Part shown: positions 52,671 to 63,424 of the stretch, in pieces
Position numbering within the stretch: the first letter of the stretch is position 1
Layout: the number at the start of each line of letters is the position of its first letter
Assembly (NCBI GenBank): GCA_026415695.1
Contig: JAOAGP010000007.1
Coordinates: forward strand, 1 to 64,000
DNA from: Thermodesulfovibrionales bacterium
GTDB lineage: Bacteria; Nitrospirota; Thermodesulfovibrionia; Thermodesulfovibrionales; Dissulfurispiraceae
Direction of reading: 5' to 3'
DNA: 64,000 nucleotides
The notes under the pieces: model-generated
What the model saw: only the letters and a program-made list of their open reading frames with translations
Told to the model about the DNA's origin: nothing
Databases searched by the model: none
Position numbers and translations under genes: made by a program

Positions 52671-54488
52671 TTAGTGCATGTGAACCTTTGCTGTCTGTGT
52701 CTTGAGTGTAATCTCGCCTTTTCCTACTACACGAGCAATAATTGCTACAAGGATGATGATTACAAATGCTCCAATGAGATACATGTAACCCTCATTAATC
52801 ATCGCTGCCTTCTTTGCTGCCTCAGCGGCTGCATCTACTACTGGTTTTGGGGCACCTGCTACTATCTTTTCATAAGTTGGGATGATGCCCGGAAACACAT
52901 AAGCCCACAGATAGTGCAAGGCACCGATTACAGCAGTAAGGATAATTGAGTGAATGACCGTAAATCTAAAGATATCGCCTTCATGTCCGACGAGGTTTGT
53001 TGCTGCGGTTGCAACCGATATTGACTGCGGAGATATCATCTTTCCACAAACGCCACCACTTGTGTTGGCTGACATAGTAACAACTGGGTCAACTCCAATC
53101 TTTTCAGCAGTAACTGCCTGAAGTTTTCCAAATAGTGCATTTGTGGATGTATCTGATCCTGTCATAAACACGCCCAACCAACCGATAAACGCTGCAAAGA
53201 ATGGAAAAACCGCACCTGATGCAGCAAAGGCGGTGCCTAATGTAATTGCAGCACCAGAGTAGTTCATAATGTATGCAAAGCCCAAGATTGTTGCAATGGT
53301 ATAGATTGGCCATCTCAGTTGTTTAAGGGTATTGCCTGCAACCTGTAGGGCTGTCTTAATGGATGCTCCCATCACTGGTATTGAGATAAACCATGCAAAT
53401 AGTATCGCTGTGCCAGCGGCACTTAAGAAGTTGAATGTATAGACTGCAGCAACGGGCTTGTTTAGATAGTTAATTACCATGTTGTGCAATCCTGTATTTG
53501 TCCATTTGTAAAGGAAGATCTGGTCAAGTGCAGCCTTTACAGGTTTAATACCCCATGCAGCAACAAAGAGCGAAAGGATGATAAAAGGTGCCCAAGCCCT
53601 GAATACCTGACCACCTGAATAAAGTAACTGTGCCCTGCCTTCGCTCTTTGGTTCATTTGGAAATCTCCAACTCTCCTTTGGATGCCATACTTTGAGGAAT
53701 ATCACAGTAGCAACTATTGATGTCAGTGATGCAATTATGTCTGGCAAGTAAGGGCCTAAGAAGTTTGATGATAAATACTGTGCAATAGCAAATGAACCGC
53801 CGGTTACAAAACAGGCTGGCCATGCCTCAAGACCCTTTTTCCATCCTGCCATGAGGATGACAAGATACAGTGGGATTAAACAACTCAAAAATGGTAGAGT
53901 CCTACCTACAAGTTTGCTCAATGCCATCTCATCCACACCTGATACCTGAGCACCGACAACGATTGGAATCCCAATAGCACCGAAGGCAACTGGTGCGGTG
54001 TTTGCAAGAAGGCAAATACCTGCTGCATACAATGGATTAAATCCAAGTCCGACTAACATTGCACAAGTCATGGCAACAGGTGTACCAAATCCTGCAGCAC
54101 CTTCAATGAATGCACCAAATGAAAACGCAATCAAGAGTGCCTGCATGCGTCTATCATCAGATATAGATGCAAGTGAGTTTTTGATAATCTCAAACTGACC
54201 AGTTGTGACAGACATGTTGTAGATAAACAAGGCAGTTATAACTATCCAACACACAGGAAAGAGCCCAAATAGCATCCCTTGAAATGTTGCAAGTAGCGCA
54301 TACTGTGCAGGCATGCCATAAACAAGTATTGCCACACCAATAGCAAGCACAGTTGCTATGGTTGCTGCAATGTGCCCTTTCATCTTTAGCCATGCAAGGG
54401 CGATGAATAAGAAGAAAATTGGGATTGCTGCTACGATTGCAGACAATCCGATTGCCCCAAAGGGGTCGATGTTCATAGACCAAGTCAT
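52671..54488 (-). CDS. lctP: L-lactate permease
   Basis: 605 residues from ATG 54488, 7 nt from AGGAGG; ATG 54494 lies only 1 nt from that site. 12 or more membrane helices, the LctP signatures SFGAFIEGAAGFGTPVA and VMTGSDTSTNALFG, and WSMNIDPFGAIGLSAI near the N-terminus. Imports lactate (or glycolate) for the dehydrogenases downstream. First gene of the operon, with a perfect palindrome at 54573-54593 about 85 bp upstream. Confidence 0.93.
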   Translation of the reverse strand: MTWSMNIDPFGAIGLSAIVAAIPIFFLFIALAWLKMKGHIAATIATVLAIGVAILVYGMPAQYALLATFQGMLFGLFPVCWIVITALFIYNMSVTTGQFEIIKNSLASISDDRRMQALLIAFSFGAFIEGAAGFGTPVAMTCAMLVGLGFNPLYAAGICLLANTAPVAFGAIGIPIVVGAQVSGVDEMALSKLVGRTLPFLSCLIPLYLVILMAGWKKGLEAWPACFVTGGSFAIAQYLSSNFLGPYLPDIIASLTSIVATVIFLKVWHPKESWRFPNEPKSEGRAQLLYSGGQVFRAWAPFIILSLFVAAWGIKPVKAALDQIFLYKWTNTGLHNMVINYLNKPVAAVYTFNFLSAAGTAILFAWFISIPVMGASIKTALQVAGNTLKQLRWPIYTIATILGFAYIMNYSGAAITLGTAFAASGAVFPFFAAFIGWLGVFMTGSDTSTNALFGKLQAVTAEKIGVDPVVTMSANTSGGVCGKMISPQSISVATAATNLVGHEGDIFRFTVIHSIILTAVIGALHYLWAYVFPGIIPTYEKIVAGAPKPVVDAAAEAAKKAAMINEGYMYLIGAFVIIILVAIIARVVGKGEITLKTQTAKVHMH

Positions 54489-54572
54489 AATCATACCTCC
54501 TAAAAAGTTTTATTTTGCTTTTATTAAATATCTTTTGACTTTTAATATGAAATCCATTTTAGTCTGAATTTT

Positions 54573-54593
54573 TCATAGGACTTTGTCCTATGA
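54573..54593. promoter_or_regulatory. Perfect 21-bp palindrome upstream of the lactate operon
   Basis: TCATAGGAC-TTT-GTCCTATGA, 9-bp arms with a 3-bp centre, in the 210-bp divergent gap between lctP and the YggT gene. Size and place suit a dimeric repressor or activator (GntR/LldR-like or similar) controlling lactate use. The T-rich sequence after it on the plus strand has no gene upstream to terminate. Confidence 0.55.
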
Positions 54594-54698
54594 TGTTTTC
54601 TTTATTATTTAGGCAGTTGTCAATTTTTGAATTGAAAAATAAGACGATTTAAGGCATCATAGTATGTCTAAAAAAAAAGCAAAAAACCGGAGGCTATG

Positions 54699-54998
54699 AT
54701 GTTTCTCATTGGTAATCTTTTGAACGCCCTTGCGGTAGTGATAGATATAGCATTAGAGATTTACAAGTGGATTGTGATAATAAGGGCAATAGTTAGTTGG
54801 GTAAACCCCGACCCGTATAATCCAATTGTCAGGTTTTTACACAATGTTACAGAGCCTGTCTTGAGACCTATAAGAAATGCCATAGGATACAGATTAGGAC
54901 CGATAGATGTTTCTCCAATTATTGTCATTCTTGCAATAATATTTTTACAATATTTTGTTGTTTTGTCCTTGAAGCATCTTGCAGTAACATTTAGATAA
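54699..54998 (+). CDS. YggT-family membrane protein
   Basis: 99 residues; ATG 54699 is 5 nt from CGGAGG (ATG 54696 is too close). Two hydrophobic regions, the signature IIRAIVSWVNPDPYNPIVRFL and a TEPVLRPIR motif define YggT. It sits just before the divIVA-like gene, a widespread arrangement (yggT/ylmG-divIVA) linked to cell division and envelope integrity. Confidence 0.9.
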   Translation: MFLIGNLLNALAVVIDIALEIYKWIVIIRAIVSWVNPDPYNPIVRFLHNVTEPVLRPIRNAIGYRLGPIDVSPIIVILAIIFLQYFVVLSLKHLAVTFR

Positions 54999-55010
54999 AG
55001 GAGGGTGATA

Positions 55011-55487
55011 ATGAAGATTACACCACTTGAGATTCAAAATAAACAGTTTCCTACAAGGTTTTTTAGGGGTTTTGACCCAGATGAAGTCCTTGCATTTTTA
55101 GAGACAGTAAGGGAGGATTTTGAAGAGTTGTTAAAGGAAAACAGTTCTCTTAAGGAGCAACTCAAAAGGGCAGATGACCAGTTAGCAGAATACAAGAAGA
55201 TGGACGCAACAATGAGGGAGACATTAATAACAGTGCAGAAGATGGTTGAGGAATACGAGACCAATGCAAAGAGACAAGCCGAAAATATCATAAGGGATGC
55301 TGAATTAAGGGCTGATAAGATAATAAGAGAGGCACAAGACAAACTGATTAAGATACATGAAGACATCACTGACTTAAAGGGTATAAGAAAGCACTTCAAA
55401 GAAGAGATTAGAAGACTCATTGAAAATCATATGAGGATGTTGGAGTTTGACAAAGAAAGGGATCAAGAAGGTGCTGGTGAAATATAA
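55011..55487 (+). CDS. DivIVA-like coiled-coil protein
   Basis: 158 residues from ATG 55011, 6 nt after AAGGAGG; GTG 55005 touches that site. N-terminal DivIVA motif (ITPLEIQNKQFPTRFFRGFDPDEV, then FL...RED), followed by a long coiled coil (about 45-155). Its N-terminus targets curved membrane; it organises cell-pole or septum proteins. Overlaps the hisS start by 11 nt. Confidence 0.9.
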   Translation: MKITPLEIQNKQFPTRFFRGFDPDEVLAFLETVREDFEELLKENSSLKEQLKRADDQLAEYKKMDATMRETLITVQKMVEEYETNAKRQAENIIRDAELRADKIIREAQDKLIKIHEDITDLKGIRKHFKEEIRRLIENHMRMLEFDKERDQEGAGEI

Positions 55488-56727
55488 TCGTCTGAAAGGT
55501 TTTTGTGATATAATCCCCCCTGACATACACATCTGGCATACAGTAGAACAAATCATTATTGATAAACTCAAGCAATATGGTTATGAAGAGATGAGACTAC
55601 CAATAGTTGAATCCACAGACTTGTTTTATAGAGGGATTGGTGAGGGCACTGATATTGTTGAAAAGGAGATGTACACATTTAACGACAGGGCTGGAAGGTC
55701 ATTGACACTTAGACCTGAAGGCACTGCCTCTGCTGTCAGGGCATATTTGGAAAACCAGCTATTCAATAGACCAGCACCACAGAGGTTTTTTTATTATGGA
55801 CCAATGTTTCGGTATGAAAGACCTCAAAAGGGCAGGCTAAGGCAATTTTATCAGATAGGTGTGGAGGCTTTTGGCATTGGTGCATCATCTTTGGATGCAG
55901 AGATGCTCTTCATGGCAAGGTCAATACTTGATGCTATTGGATTGGATTCGCTAACTACAGAGATTAATTCAATTGGTTGTAGTGCATGTAGGCCTAATTT
56001 CATAAAGTTACTCAAGGATTATTACAGGGATAAGTTAGATAAACTTTGTGCTGACTGTAAGAGGAGGTATGATAAAAACCCACTTAGAATCCTTGATTGC
56101 AAAGTGCCTAATTGTGTTGAGTTAAAGAATGAGGCTCCTGCTATTAGACACTGTTTGTGCCAAGATTGTAAAGGACACTTTGAGATGCTCATTCGTTATA
56201 TTGAAGAATACGGCTTATCCTTTCAAATCAACGATAGGCTGGTAAGAGGGTTTGACTATTATACGAAAACGGCATTTGAGATTACCACAGATAAACTCGG
56301 TGCTCAAAATGCAGTTTTGGCAGGTGGTAGGTATGATTATCTTGTTGAGCAGTTTGGAGGCACAAACACACCTGCTATTGGCTTTGCAATCGGCATGGAA
56401 AGGATAGTTGATTTGATAAAGGACAGGATTAATATGTCTAATCCTTTAAGAATTTTTATATGTCATTTAGGGGATGAAACATTTATTCATGCCCAGAAGA
56501 TTGCTGATGAGATTAGGAGATACAATATTGTTGCTGAGACCAATCACGGTAGCACATCACTTAAGAATCAGATTAGAAGGGCAGATAGATTAGGTGCGAG
56601 GTATGTTTTGATATTAGGTAGTGATGAATTAAAGGCAAATAAGATAAAGTGGAAGGATTTACAGACAGGCTCTCAATATGAGGGTGCTTTAGATGAGTTT
56701 GTAAGACATCTTTGTATAGAGAGATAA
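55477..56727 (+). CDS. hisS: Histidyl-tRNA synthetase
   Basis: 416 residues from GTG 55477, giving YNRLKGFCDIIPPD as the usual N-terminus; a longer frame from 55447 overlaps divIVA more. Class-II motifs: motif 2 FRYERPQKGRLRQFYQIGVEAFG region, HisA block LVRGFDYYTKTAFEI, motif 3 AIGFAIGMERI, and a C-terminal anticodon-binding domain (LRIFICHLGDE...YVLILGSDELK). The presence of this last domain argues for HisS over HisZ. Overlaps divIVA by 11 nt. Confidence 0.92.
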   Translation: MKYNRLKGFCDIIPPDIHIWHTVEQIIIDKLKQYGYEEMRLPIVESTDLFYRGIGEGTDIVEKEMYTFNDRAGRSLTLRPEGTASAVRAYLENQLFNRPAPQRFFYYGPMFRYERPQKGRLRQFYQIGVEAFGIGASSLDAEMLFMARSILDAIGLDSLTTEINSIGCSACRPNFIKLLKDYYRDKLDKLCADCKRRYDKNPLRILDCKVPNCVELKNEAPAIRHCLCQDCKGHFEMLIRYIEEYGLSFQINDRLVRGFDYYTKTAFEITTDKLGAQNAVLAGGRYDYLVEQFGGTNTPAIGFAIGMERIVDLIKDRINMSNPLRIFICHLGDETFIHAQKIADEIRRYNIVAETNHGSTSLKNQIRRADRLGARYVLILGSDELKANKIKWKDLQTGSQYEGALDEFVRHLCIER

Positions 56728-56728
56728 A

Positions 56729-56757
56729 TTGCATTACAAATAATAAAAGTGTAAAAT
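56729..56757 (+). promoter_or_regulatory. Promoter of the secretin gene
   Basis: TTGCAT (56729-56734), 17-bp spacer, TAAAAT (56752-56757) preceded by GTG, starting right after the hisS stop codon. CGGAGG precedes the secretin ATG at 56798. Confidence 0.55.
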
Positions 56758-56797
56758 CATATCTTCAATCTAAATCATAAATGTCATCGGAGGTTAA

Positions 56798-58990
56798 ATG
56801 AAAAGGGTAGTATCTATTCATTTAGTGTTGTTTTTGTTGGTATTCTGCTCAAATGCATATGCTTATAAAAATATTAAAAATTTAACACCAGAGGTTACTT
56901 TTATTTATGACGACTTAGATAGCCTTGCACAGCAGGATATTAAACCTGTTCAAGTTATTGCTCAACCTCAGATTGTTGAGGCAATCTCACAAGAAAAGGC
57001 TGAACCTCAACCACAACCACAGCCTCAGCCTAAGATAAATATACCATCTAAAATAAATCCTATCCAACCACTACCTCAGTTACAAACGCAACCACAGCCC
57101 CAACCACAGCCAGAACCACAGCCCCAACCTCAACAACAACCACAACCACAGCCTCAGCCTCAATCACCACAGCCTCAGCCTCAATCACCACAACCTCAAC
57201 CTCAACCACTACAACCTCCACAACCACCACAACCTACGCTTCAACCCCAACAGAGATTTACAGGACCCCCTGTAAGTTTCTTTTTTGATGATGCAGACAT
57301 TTTTGATGTTGCACAGTCTGTATTTGGTGATATTTTGAGGGTAAACTACATAATTGACCCAAGGGTCAGGGGAAGGGTCAACTTTAGGACAATTACTGCA
57401 ATACCCAGAGAAGAGGTATTGCCAATTATGGAGATTATCTTAAGGTTAAATGGTATTGGTATCATTCAAGAACAAAGCCTTTTTAGGATAGTTCCACTTG
57501 ATGATGTTTCAAAGGAACTCGTCTATTCACAGATAGGAAAAGAACCGGGGCAGGTGGCTATCAATCTTTTTACCTTTAAGAATGTGAATCTTAGGGATTC
57601 ATTAAAGGATATTGAACAAGCAATAGGCTTGACATTGCAAGGTTCAGTGGTAAGGGTAATGCCTATTTATAGATTAAATGCACTACTTGTCATTGCAAAC
57701 ACTACCAGTCAATTGGAATACATCGGCAAGTGGGTGCAGGCATTTGACAAGATTTTTGAAGGGGCAAAGCCTACTGTATATGTGTATCATGTCCAAAATG
57801 GCAAGGCTGCTGATTTGGCATCAATACTTCAGCAGATATATCTTGGCGCTGCAACCACACCAAGAACAGTTACAACAGCCCCGACCCAGAGACCCGGCAC
57901 AACACAACAACCAACACCTACTCAACAGCCTGCCCAACCCACTCCAACCCCTCAAAGGGCAGCACAAACATCAATTACTCCAACTGGTCAGGTAAGTCTG
58001 GTATCGGAATTAACAAGGATATTTGCGGATGAGATAACTAATACACTCATAATACTTGCTACCCCTGAGGATTATTCAAATATCATTGAAACAGTCAAAA
58101 AGCTTGATATCATACCCCGTCAGGTTATCATTGAAACACTCATTGCCGAGATAACATTGTCAGATGAATTACGATTTGGACTTGAGTGGTCATTAAAGAC
58201 AGATTTGAAGGTTACAAATGTAAAACCTTTTAAAAGGGATGTCATTCTTGGCGGAGATGTAAGTTATAGTGCATCGGGACTCGATCCAACAAAATTAACC
58301 GGTTTTACCTTTCTTGCAAAGGATGCATCAGGCATTGTAAGGGCAATGCTACAAACACTTGCCTCTGAATCAAAACTAAATGTTATCGCTTCTCCACATA
58401 TACTTGCAGCTGACAACAGAGAGGCAAGGATACAAATAGGAGATCAAGTGCCGGTTGTAACATCAGAGACAAATGTGACTGGCACTACAAATATTCAAAG
58501 AACCATACAATACAAGGATACAGGGACAATATTAAAGGTAAGACCTCAAATTAATCAGGGAGGGCTTGTCTCCCTTGAGATAAATCAGGAGGTGTCAGAC
58601 TACACACTAAAGACGATGTATGGTTCTGAATATCCAGTTATATACAAAAGAGAAACATCAACCAATGTAGTTGTACAAGATGGAGAGACCGTGATAATTG
58701 GTGGGTTGATAAAGGACAAAACAGACAAAACACAAGAAGGGCTTCCGCTTTTAAGCAAAATCCCTATTCTTGGATACCTCTTTGGATATACTGCAAATAC
58801 TAATACAAGGACGGAGTTGGTTATTCTACTTACCCCTCGTGTTGTCAAAGACCAACAGGATGCAAAGGATGCCACAAACGAATATCTCCACAGATTAAAA
58901 GGGGTAAAGGAGCAGGTTCTTGAAAAGGAGATTCGTATTCGCGGTTCTAAAAAAGAAAAAACAGGGGATGAAAGACCAACAAATCCATGA
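56798..58990 (+). CDS. Secretin (GspD/PilQ superfamily) with a long P/Q-rich insert
   Basis: 730 residues, signal peptide to about 22 (SNAYA). Residues about 68-152 are almost pure Pro/Gln (PQPQPQ repeats). Then N0/STN-like (VSFFFDDADIFDVAQSVFG) and N1-N3 domains, a second P/Q/T-rich insert (about 354-395), and the secretin ring domain (about 430-690) with VPVVTSETN, VQDGETVIIGGLIKDK and a KIPILGYLFG...LVILLTPRVV end. Forms the outer-membrane channel of a type II secretion or type IV pilus system. No other pil/gsp genes adjoin, so the system is not assignable. Confidence 0.88.
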   Translation: MKRVVSIHLVLFLLVFCSNAYAYKNIKNLTPEVTFIYDDLDSLAQQDIKPVQVIAQPQIVEAISQEKAEPQPQPQPQPKINIPSKINPIQPLPQLQTQPQPQPQPEPQPQPQQQPQPQPQPQSPQPQPQSPQPQPQPLQPPQPPQPTLQPQQRFTGPPVSFFFDDADIFDVAQSVFGDILRVNYIIDPRVRGRVNFRTITAIPREEVLPIMEIILRLNGIGIIQEQSLFRIVPLDDVSKELVYSQIGKEPGQVAINLFTFKNVNLRDSLKDIEQAIGLTLQGSVVRVMPIYRLNALLVIANTTSQLEYIGKWVQAFDKIFEGAKPTVYVYHVQNGKAADLASILQQIYLGAATTPRTVTTAPTQRPGTTQQPTPTQQPAQPTPTPQRAAQTSITPTGQVSLVSELTRIFADEITNTLIILATPEDYSNIIETVKKLDIIPRQVIIETLIAEITLSDELRFGLEWSLKTDLKVTNVKPFKRDVILGGDVSYSASGLDPTKLTGFTFLAKDASGIVRAMLQTLASESKLNVIASPHILAADNREARIQIGDQVPVVTSETNVTGTTNIQRTIQYKDTGTILKVRPQINQGGLVSLEINQEVSDYTLKTMYGSEYPVIYKRETSTNVVVQDGETVIIGGLIKDKTDKTQEGLPLLSKIPILGYLFGYTANTNTRTELVILLTPRVVKDQQDAKDATNEYLHRLKGVKEQVLEKEIRIRGSKKEKTGDERPTNP

Positions 58991-60081
58991 AAAAACTCGT
59001 TATTAAAGACAAAGAAATCCCTTTTCCAATCATCCAAGGAGGCATGGGTGTTGGGGTATCACTTTACCCATTGGCAAAGGCAGTGGCAAAGGAAGGAGGT
59101 ATGGGTGTTATTTCAAGTGCATGTCTTGATAGGCTTGTATCAAAGAGATTGGGCAAAAAGTTTAACACCTATGAGGCTGTTTATCAAGAGATTAGCGAGG
59201 CAAAGGAAGAGGGTGGCTACATAGGAATAAACATCATGGTAGCCCTTATGAGAGACTACCAAGAATCTGTCATAGGTGCTATTGATGCAGGTGTAGATGC
59301 AATTATTTCTGGGGCTGGGCTACCGCTGTCACTACCTGCAATCAAAAAACCAAAAGATACTGCATTAATTCCCATTGTATCTTCAGCAAGGGCACTTGAG
59401 ATCATCTGCAAAAGATGGGAGCGTTTAGGCTACAGACCAGATGCAGTAGTTCTTGAAGGTCCGCTCGCAGGAGGGCATTTGGGGTTTAGCATTGAACAGA
59501 TTGATGATGAAAGATTTAGCCTTGAAAATCTGTTTCCTCCTGTAAAGGATGTGGCAAAGAAATATGGAGACTTTCCAGTAATAGTTGCTGGTGGTATCTA
59601 TACTCATGAGGATATAAATAGATTTTTGGGTATGGGTGCTGACGGTGTTCAAATGGGCACAAGATTTCTGGCAACCGTTGAAAGCAGTGCAGATGAAAAA
59701 TATAAACTGTCTGTTATAAATGCCCAAAAAGAAGACATCCTTGTTGCAATCAAGCCCGGCTCTCCATGTGGTTTACCTTTTAGGGTCTTAAAACATTCAC
59801 CCATGTTTGTCAGCGCCCAAAAAGGATTGCGAAAGCCCAAATGTGATAAGGGATATGTTCTTACAAAGGATGACAAGGGAAACTACTCAGTTTGTCCGGC
59901 TAAGACTGACAATACAAACTACTTTTGTATTTGTAACGGACTATTGAGTTCTGCAGGGTATAATCCTAATGAAGAAGAACCTCTTTATACTGTAGGAACA
60001 AATGCCTATAGGGTTGACAAGATACTAACTACCAAAGAATTGATGGATGAGCTCAAGGGTATAGATAAAGAGGACCTCTAA
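58987..60081 (+). CDS. Nitronate monooxygenase / 2-nitropropane dioxygenase-like FMN protein
   Basis: 364 residues. TIM-barrel with FMN: IIQGGMGVGVSLYPLAKAVAKEGGMGVIS at the N-terminus, ISGAGLPLSLP, LEGPLAGGHLGF with the catalytic His, IVAGGIYTHEDINRFLGMGADGVQMGTRFLAT. It shares these with NMO and with FabK-type enoyl reductases. A Cys-containing C-terminus (YVLTKDDKGNYSVCPA) appears in anaerobe homologues. ATGA overlap with the secretin gene. FabK is the main alternative. Confidence 0.82.
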   Translation: MKKLVIKDKEIPFPIIQGGMGVGVSLYPLAKAVAKEGGMGVISSACLDRLVSKRLGKKFNTYEAVYQEISEAKEEGGYIGINIMVALMRDYQESVIGAIDAGVDAIISGAGLPLSLPAIKKPKDTALIPIVSSARALEIICKRWERLGYRPDAVVLEGPLAGGHLGFSIEQIDDERFSLENLFPPVKDVAKKYGDFPVIVAGGIYTHEDINRFLGMGADGVQMGTRFLATVESSADEKYKLSVINAQKEDILVAIKPGSPCGLPFRVLKHSPMFVSAQKGLRKPKCDKGYVLTKDDKGNYSVCPAKTDNTNYFCICNGLLSSAGYNPNEEEPLYTVGTNAYRVDKILTTKELMDELKGIDKEDL

Positions 60082-60183
60082 AGATAGTATAGTCAAGATT
60101 TGGTCTTACTTTTCTATCCTATTTGCTCACCTGTGATGTCCATTGCCTTATTTATTTTAAAAACTTTTTTATAAACCTTTTAA

Positions 60184-61308
<1,125 letters not shown>

Positions 61309-61315
61309 TCGTTAA

Positions 61316-62323
61316 TTAACATATCCTTGTGAGTTGTTCTCCAGTTAACATGTCAATAATCCTCTTGCCACCAATCAATGTATTGAGTACGACCTTTGGC
61401 TTTCGTTCTACTACCTTGCCTTTCACCTCTCCGATTATTTGTGCATCCTTGCCCAACGGGTTTGCCCTCATCTTTGACAATACATCTTCAGCTTTTACAT
61501 CCGATACAATTGCCACCAGTATACCCTCATTTGCAACATACAATGGGTCAAGCCCTAATAATTCACAAGCGCCGACCACCCCTTGAGGTATTGGGAGCCT
61601 TTCCTCATCAATCTCTATGTCATGTCCACTTTGAAGGGCAATCTCCTTTAGCGTTGTTGCAATCCCTCCTCTTGTAGGGTCACGCATCATTTTAATATGT
61701 GCATGGTATGAGAGAATTTCCCTTGTAAGAAGATTAAGAGGGGCAGAGTCAGTTTCTACTGGAGGTTCAAACACTAACCCATGTCTTTTAGACATCACTG
61801 CAATACCATGATTGCCTATCATGCCACTTGTTATTACCTTATCACCAGATTCTATCTTGTGAACACCTATGTCTATTGCATCTTTGATTACTCCAATTCC
61901 AGAAGTGTTGATATACATCCCATCACACTTGCCTTTATCCACTACCTTTGTATCACCGGCAACCACCTTTACACCTGCAACTCTTGCAGCCTCTGACATG
62001 GATTGTAAAACTGTCTTTAGGGTTTCAATCGGTAACCCCTCCTCAAGAATTAGCCCAACTGTAAGACAAATAGGCTCTGCACCCATAACTGCAAGGTCGT
62101 TGATAGTGCCATTGATAGCAAGGTCTCCAATATTGCCACCGGGGAAAAACAGTGGAGATACAACATAGGAATCTGTAGTATATGCAAGCCTTTCATTTGA
62201 ATTTAATCCGATTATGGCTGAATCATTGAAATCCGTGAGATTAAACATTGGTGCTACTATCTCCTCAATGAGGCGGTGCATCAGTATCCCGCCACTTCCA
62301 TGACCTAAAAGTATCTTATCCAT
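61316..62323 (-). CDS. hypE: Hydrogenase maturation protein HypE
   Basis: 335 residues, PurM/ThiL-like fold. LLGHGSGGILMHRLIEEIV, DSAIIG...TTDSYVVSPLFFPGGNIGDLAINGTIND and RDPTRGGIATTLKEIA match HypE. The C-terminus ends in Arg-Ile-Cys, the terminal Cys that carries the thiocarboxamide/cyanate made with HypF. Implies a [NiFe] hydrogenase elsewhere, although no other hyp genes are here. It is 1 nt from the lipoprotein gene. Confidence 0.95.
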   Translation of the reverse strand: MDKILLGHGSGGILMHRLIEEIVAPMFNLTDFNDSAIIGLNSNERLAYTTDSYVVSPLFFPGGNIGDLAINGTINDLAVMGAEPICLTVGLILEEGLPIETLKTVLQSMSEAARVAGVKVVAGDTKVVDKGKCDGMYINTSGIGVIKDAIDIGVHKIESGDKVITSGMIGNHGIAVMSKRHGLVFEPPVETDSAPLNLLTREILSYHAHIKMMRDPTRGGIATTLKEIALQSGHDIEIDEERLPIPQGVVGACELLGLDPLYVANEGILVAIVSDVKAEDVLSKMRANPLGKDAQIIGEVKGKVVERKPKVVLNTLIGGKRIIDMLTGEQLTRIC

Positions 62324-62324
62324 G

Positions 62325-63269
62325 TTATTTCACCTTTATTGTAATAATGTCAGATTGTATCCCTTCTTTCTGAGGACCTACTGCTGATATTTTATAATGA
62401 TTTAACTTTTCTGTTGCCATTTCTGTAAACACGGGCGTGTTTACAAATGCAATCTCCTTAAATATGCCATCTGCAAACATCCTATAAACCTTATATCCTT
62501 TTACCCATGTTTCTGGGGATTCTTTCCATGTGATAAATATCCTGTTTTCAGCTGTTGCATGTTTGATACCCTCTATTTTTGATGGTATAAGGTCTGATAA
62601 TGAGATTGTTAGAGGATTAGATACCTTACCAATCTGTATTATATTAGTTTCAACTACTGGTCTAATGTGATAATACGAGACCTCTTCTTTTGGAATCTCT
62701 AACTTGAATGAGGTGTTTTTTATAGTTTTGGGATTAATTGGTGTTGAGGATGGATTGTCTTTATAATCGGACTTATAGATATTGTAAGTAAAATTAGAAG
62801 GGCAGTCAGAGTCCCATTTTGTGCTGGAAGGTGCATCCCAAATGATTTCAATATAATCATTATAAACCCTGTAATTTGGATGTATCTTCTCATTAGGCAT
62901 AGGACAAACCTTGACTGAAATCTCATTTGATGGTAAGCCTGTAATGCCTCTTTTATTGACACCGTAAATAGAGTATTTGTAAACCTCTTTTTCTTTGATG
63001 TCAGTATCAATGAATTGATTGCTAACTGCAGAGACCTTGAATTCCGTTTTCTTATTATCGTAAGACCTTTTGATTATAAAACCTTCAAGCCTTTCTCTAT
63101 CCTTTGGATGATAGTCCCAATTGATGATTATAGAATCCTCAAACATTATTGCATAAAATGTCTTTACTGATGGTGGCGGCTCGTATGGTTTGAGGCTTGG
63201 CTGTGTTTTCTTGCCACATCCACTAACTCCAATAATCAATACAAGAAACAGGACAAAGAGACTTTTCAT
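62325..63269 (-). CDS. Fibronectin type-III-like lipoprotein
   Basis: 314 residues. Lipobox GVSGC gives a lipidated Cys at residue 18. The rest is three fibronectin-III-like beta domains (about 30-115, 120-215, 220-312), with repeats of W/Y..., YKVYRM, YKISAVGP and GLPSNEISVKV patterns. Surface or periplasmic scaffold, function unknown. It is coupled (ATGA) with the following 49-residue protein gene and lies 1 nt before hypE. Confidence 0.8.
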   Translation of the reverse strand: MKSLFVLFLVLIIGVSGCGKKTQPSLKPYEPPPSVKTFYAIMFEDSIIINWDYHPKDRERLEGFIIKRSYDNKKTEFKVSAVSNQFIDTDIKEKEVYKYSIYGVNKRGITGLPSNEISVKVCPMPNEKIHPNYRVYNDYIEIIWDAPSSTKWDSDCPSNFTYNIYKSDYKDNPSSTPINPKTIKNTSFKLEIPKEEVSYYHIRPVVETNIIQIGKVSNPLTISLSDLIPSKIEGIKHATAENRIFITWKESPETWVKGYKVYRMFADGIFKEIAFVNTPVFTEMATEKLNHYKISAVGPQKEGIQSDIITIKVK

Positions 63270-63415
63270 GCCTCTTTCTTTTCTTGCTTATCAGTTGGTT
63301 CTTTAATAGTCAAATCACGGGTAAACTCAGGACACTTTTTACCTGCAGGTAGTGAAAATTGTTTCTGGCAAGTTGCCCTATAAGCACATATAATACACAA
63401 TTGCTGCTCAGACAT
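63266..63415 (-). CDS. Small Cys-containing protein
   Basis: 49 residues from ATG 63415 (GGAGG 4 nt upstream) to the TGA at 63266, which overlaps the lipoprotein ATG as ATGA. The sequence has CIICAYRATC (CxxCxxxxxC) and a fourth Cys in AGKKCPEF, then a charged KQEKKEA end. It may bind zinc or Fe-S. The gene is shorter than 60 codons but has good signals and fills the gap exactly between YjbQ and the lipoprotein. Confidence 0.7.
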   Translation of the reverse strand: MSEQQLCIICAYRATCQKQFSLPAGKKCPEFTRDLTIKEPTDKQEKKEA

Positions 63416-63424
63416 CGTCTCCTC

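Noticed and set aside
54489-54698. Sigma-54 promoter for the lactate operon
   Set aside because: No GG-N10-GC pair was found; TTGACA in the gap lacks a -10 at proper distance.
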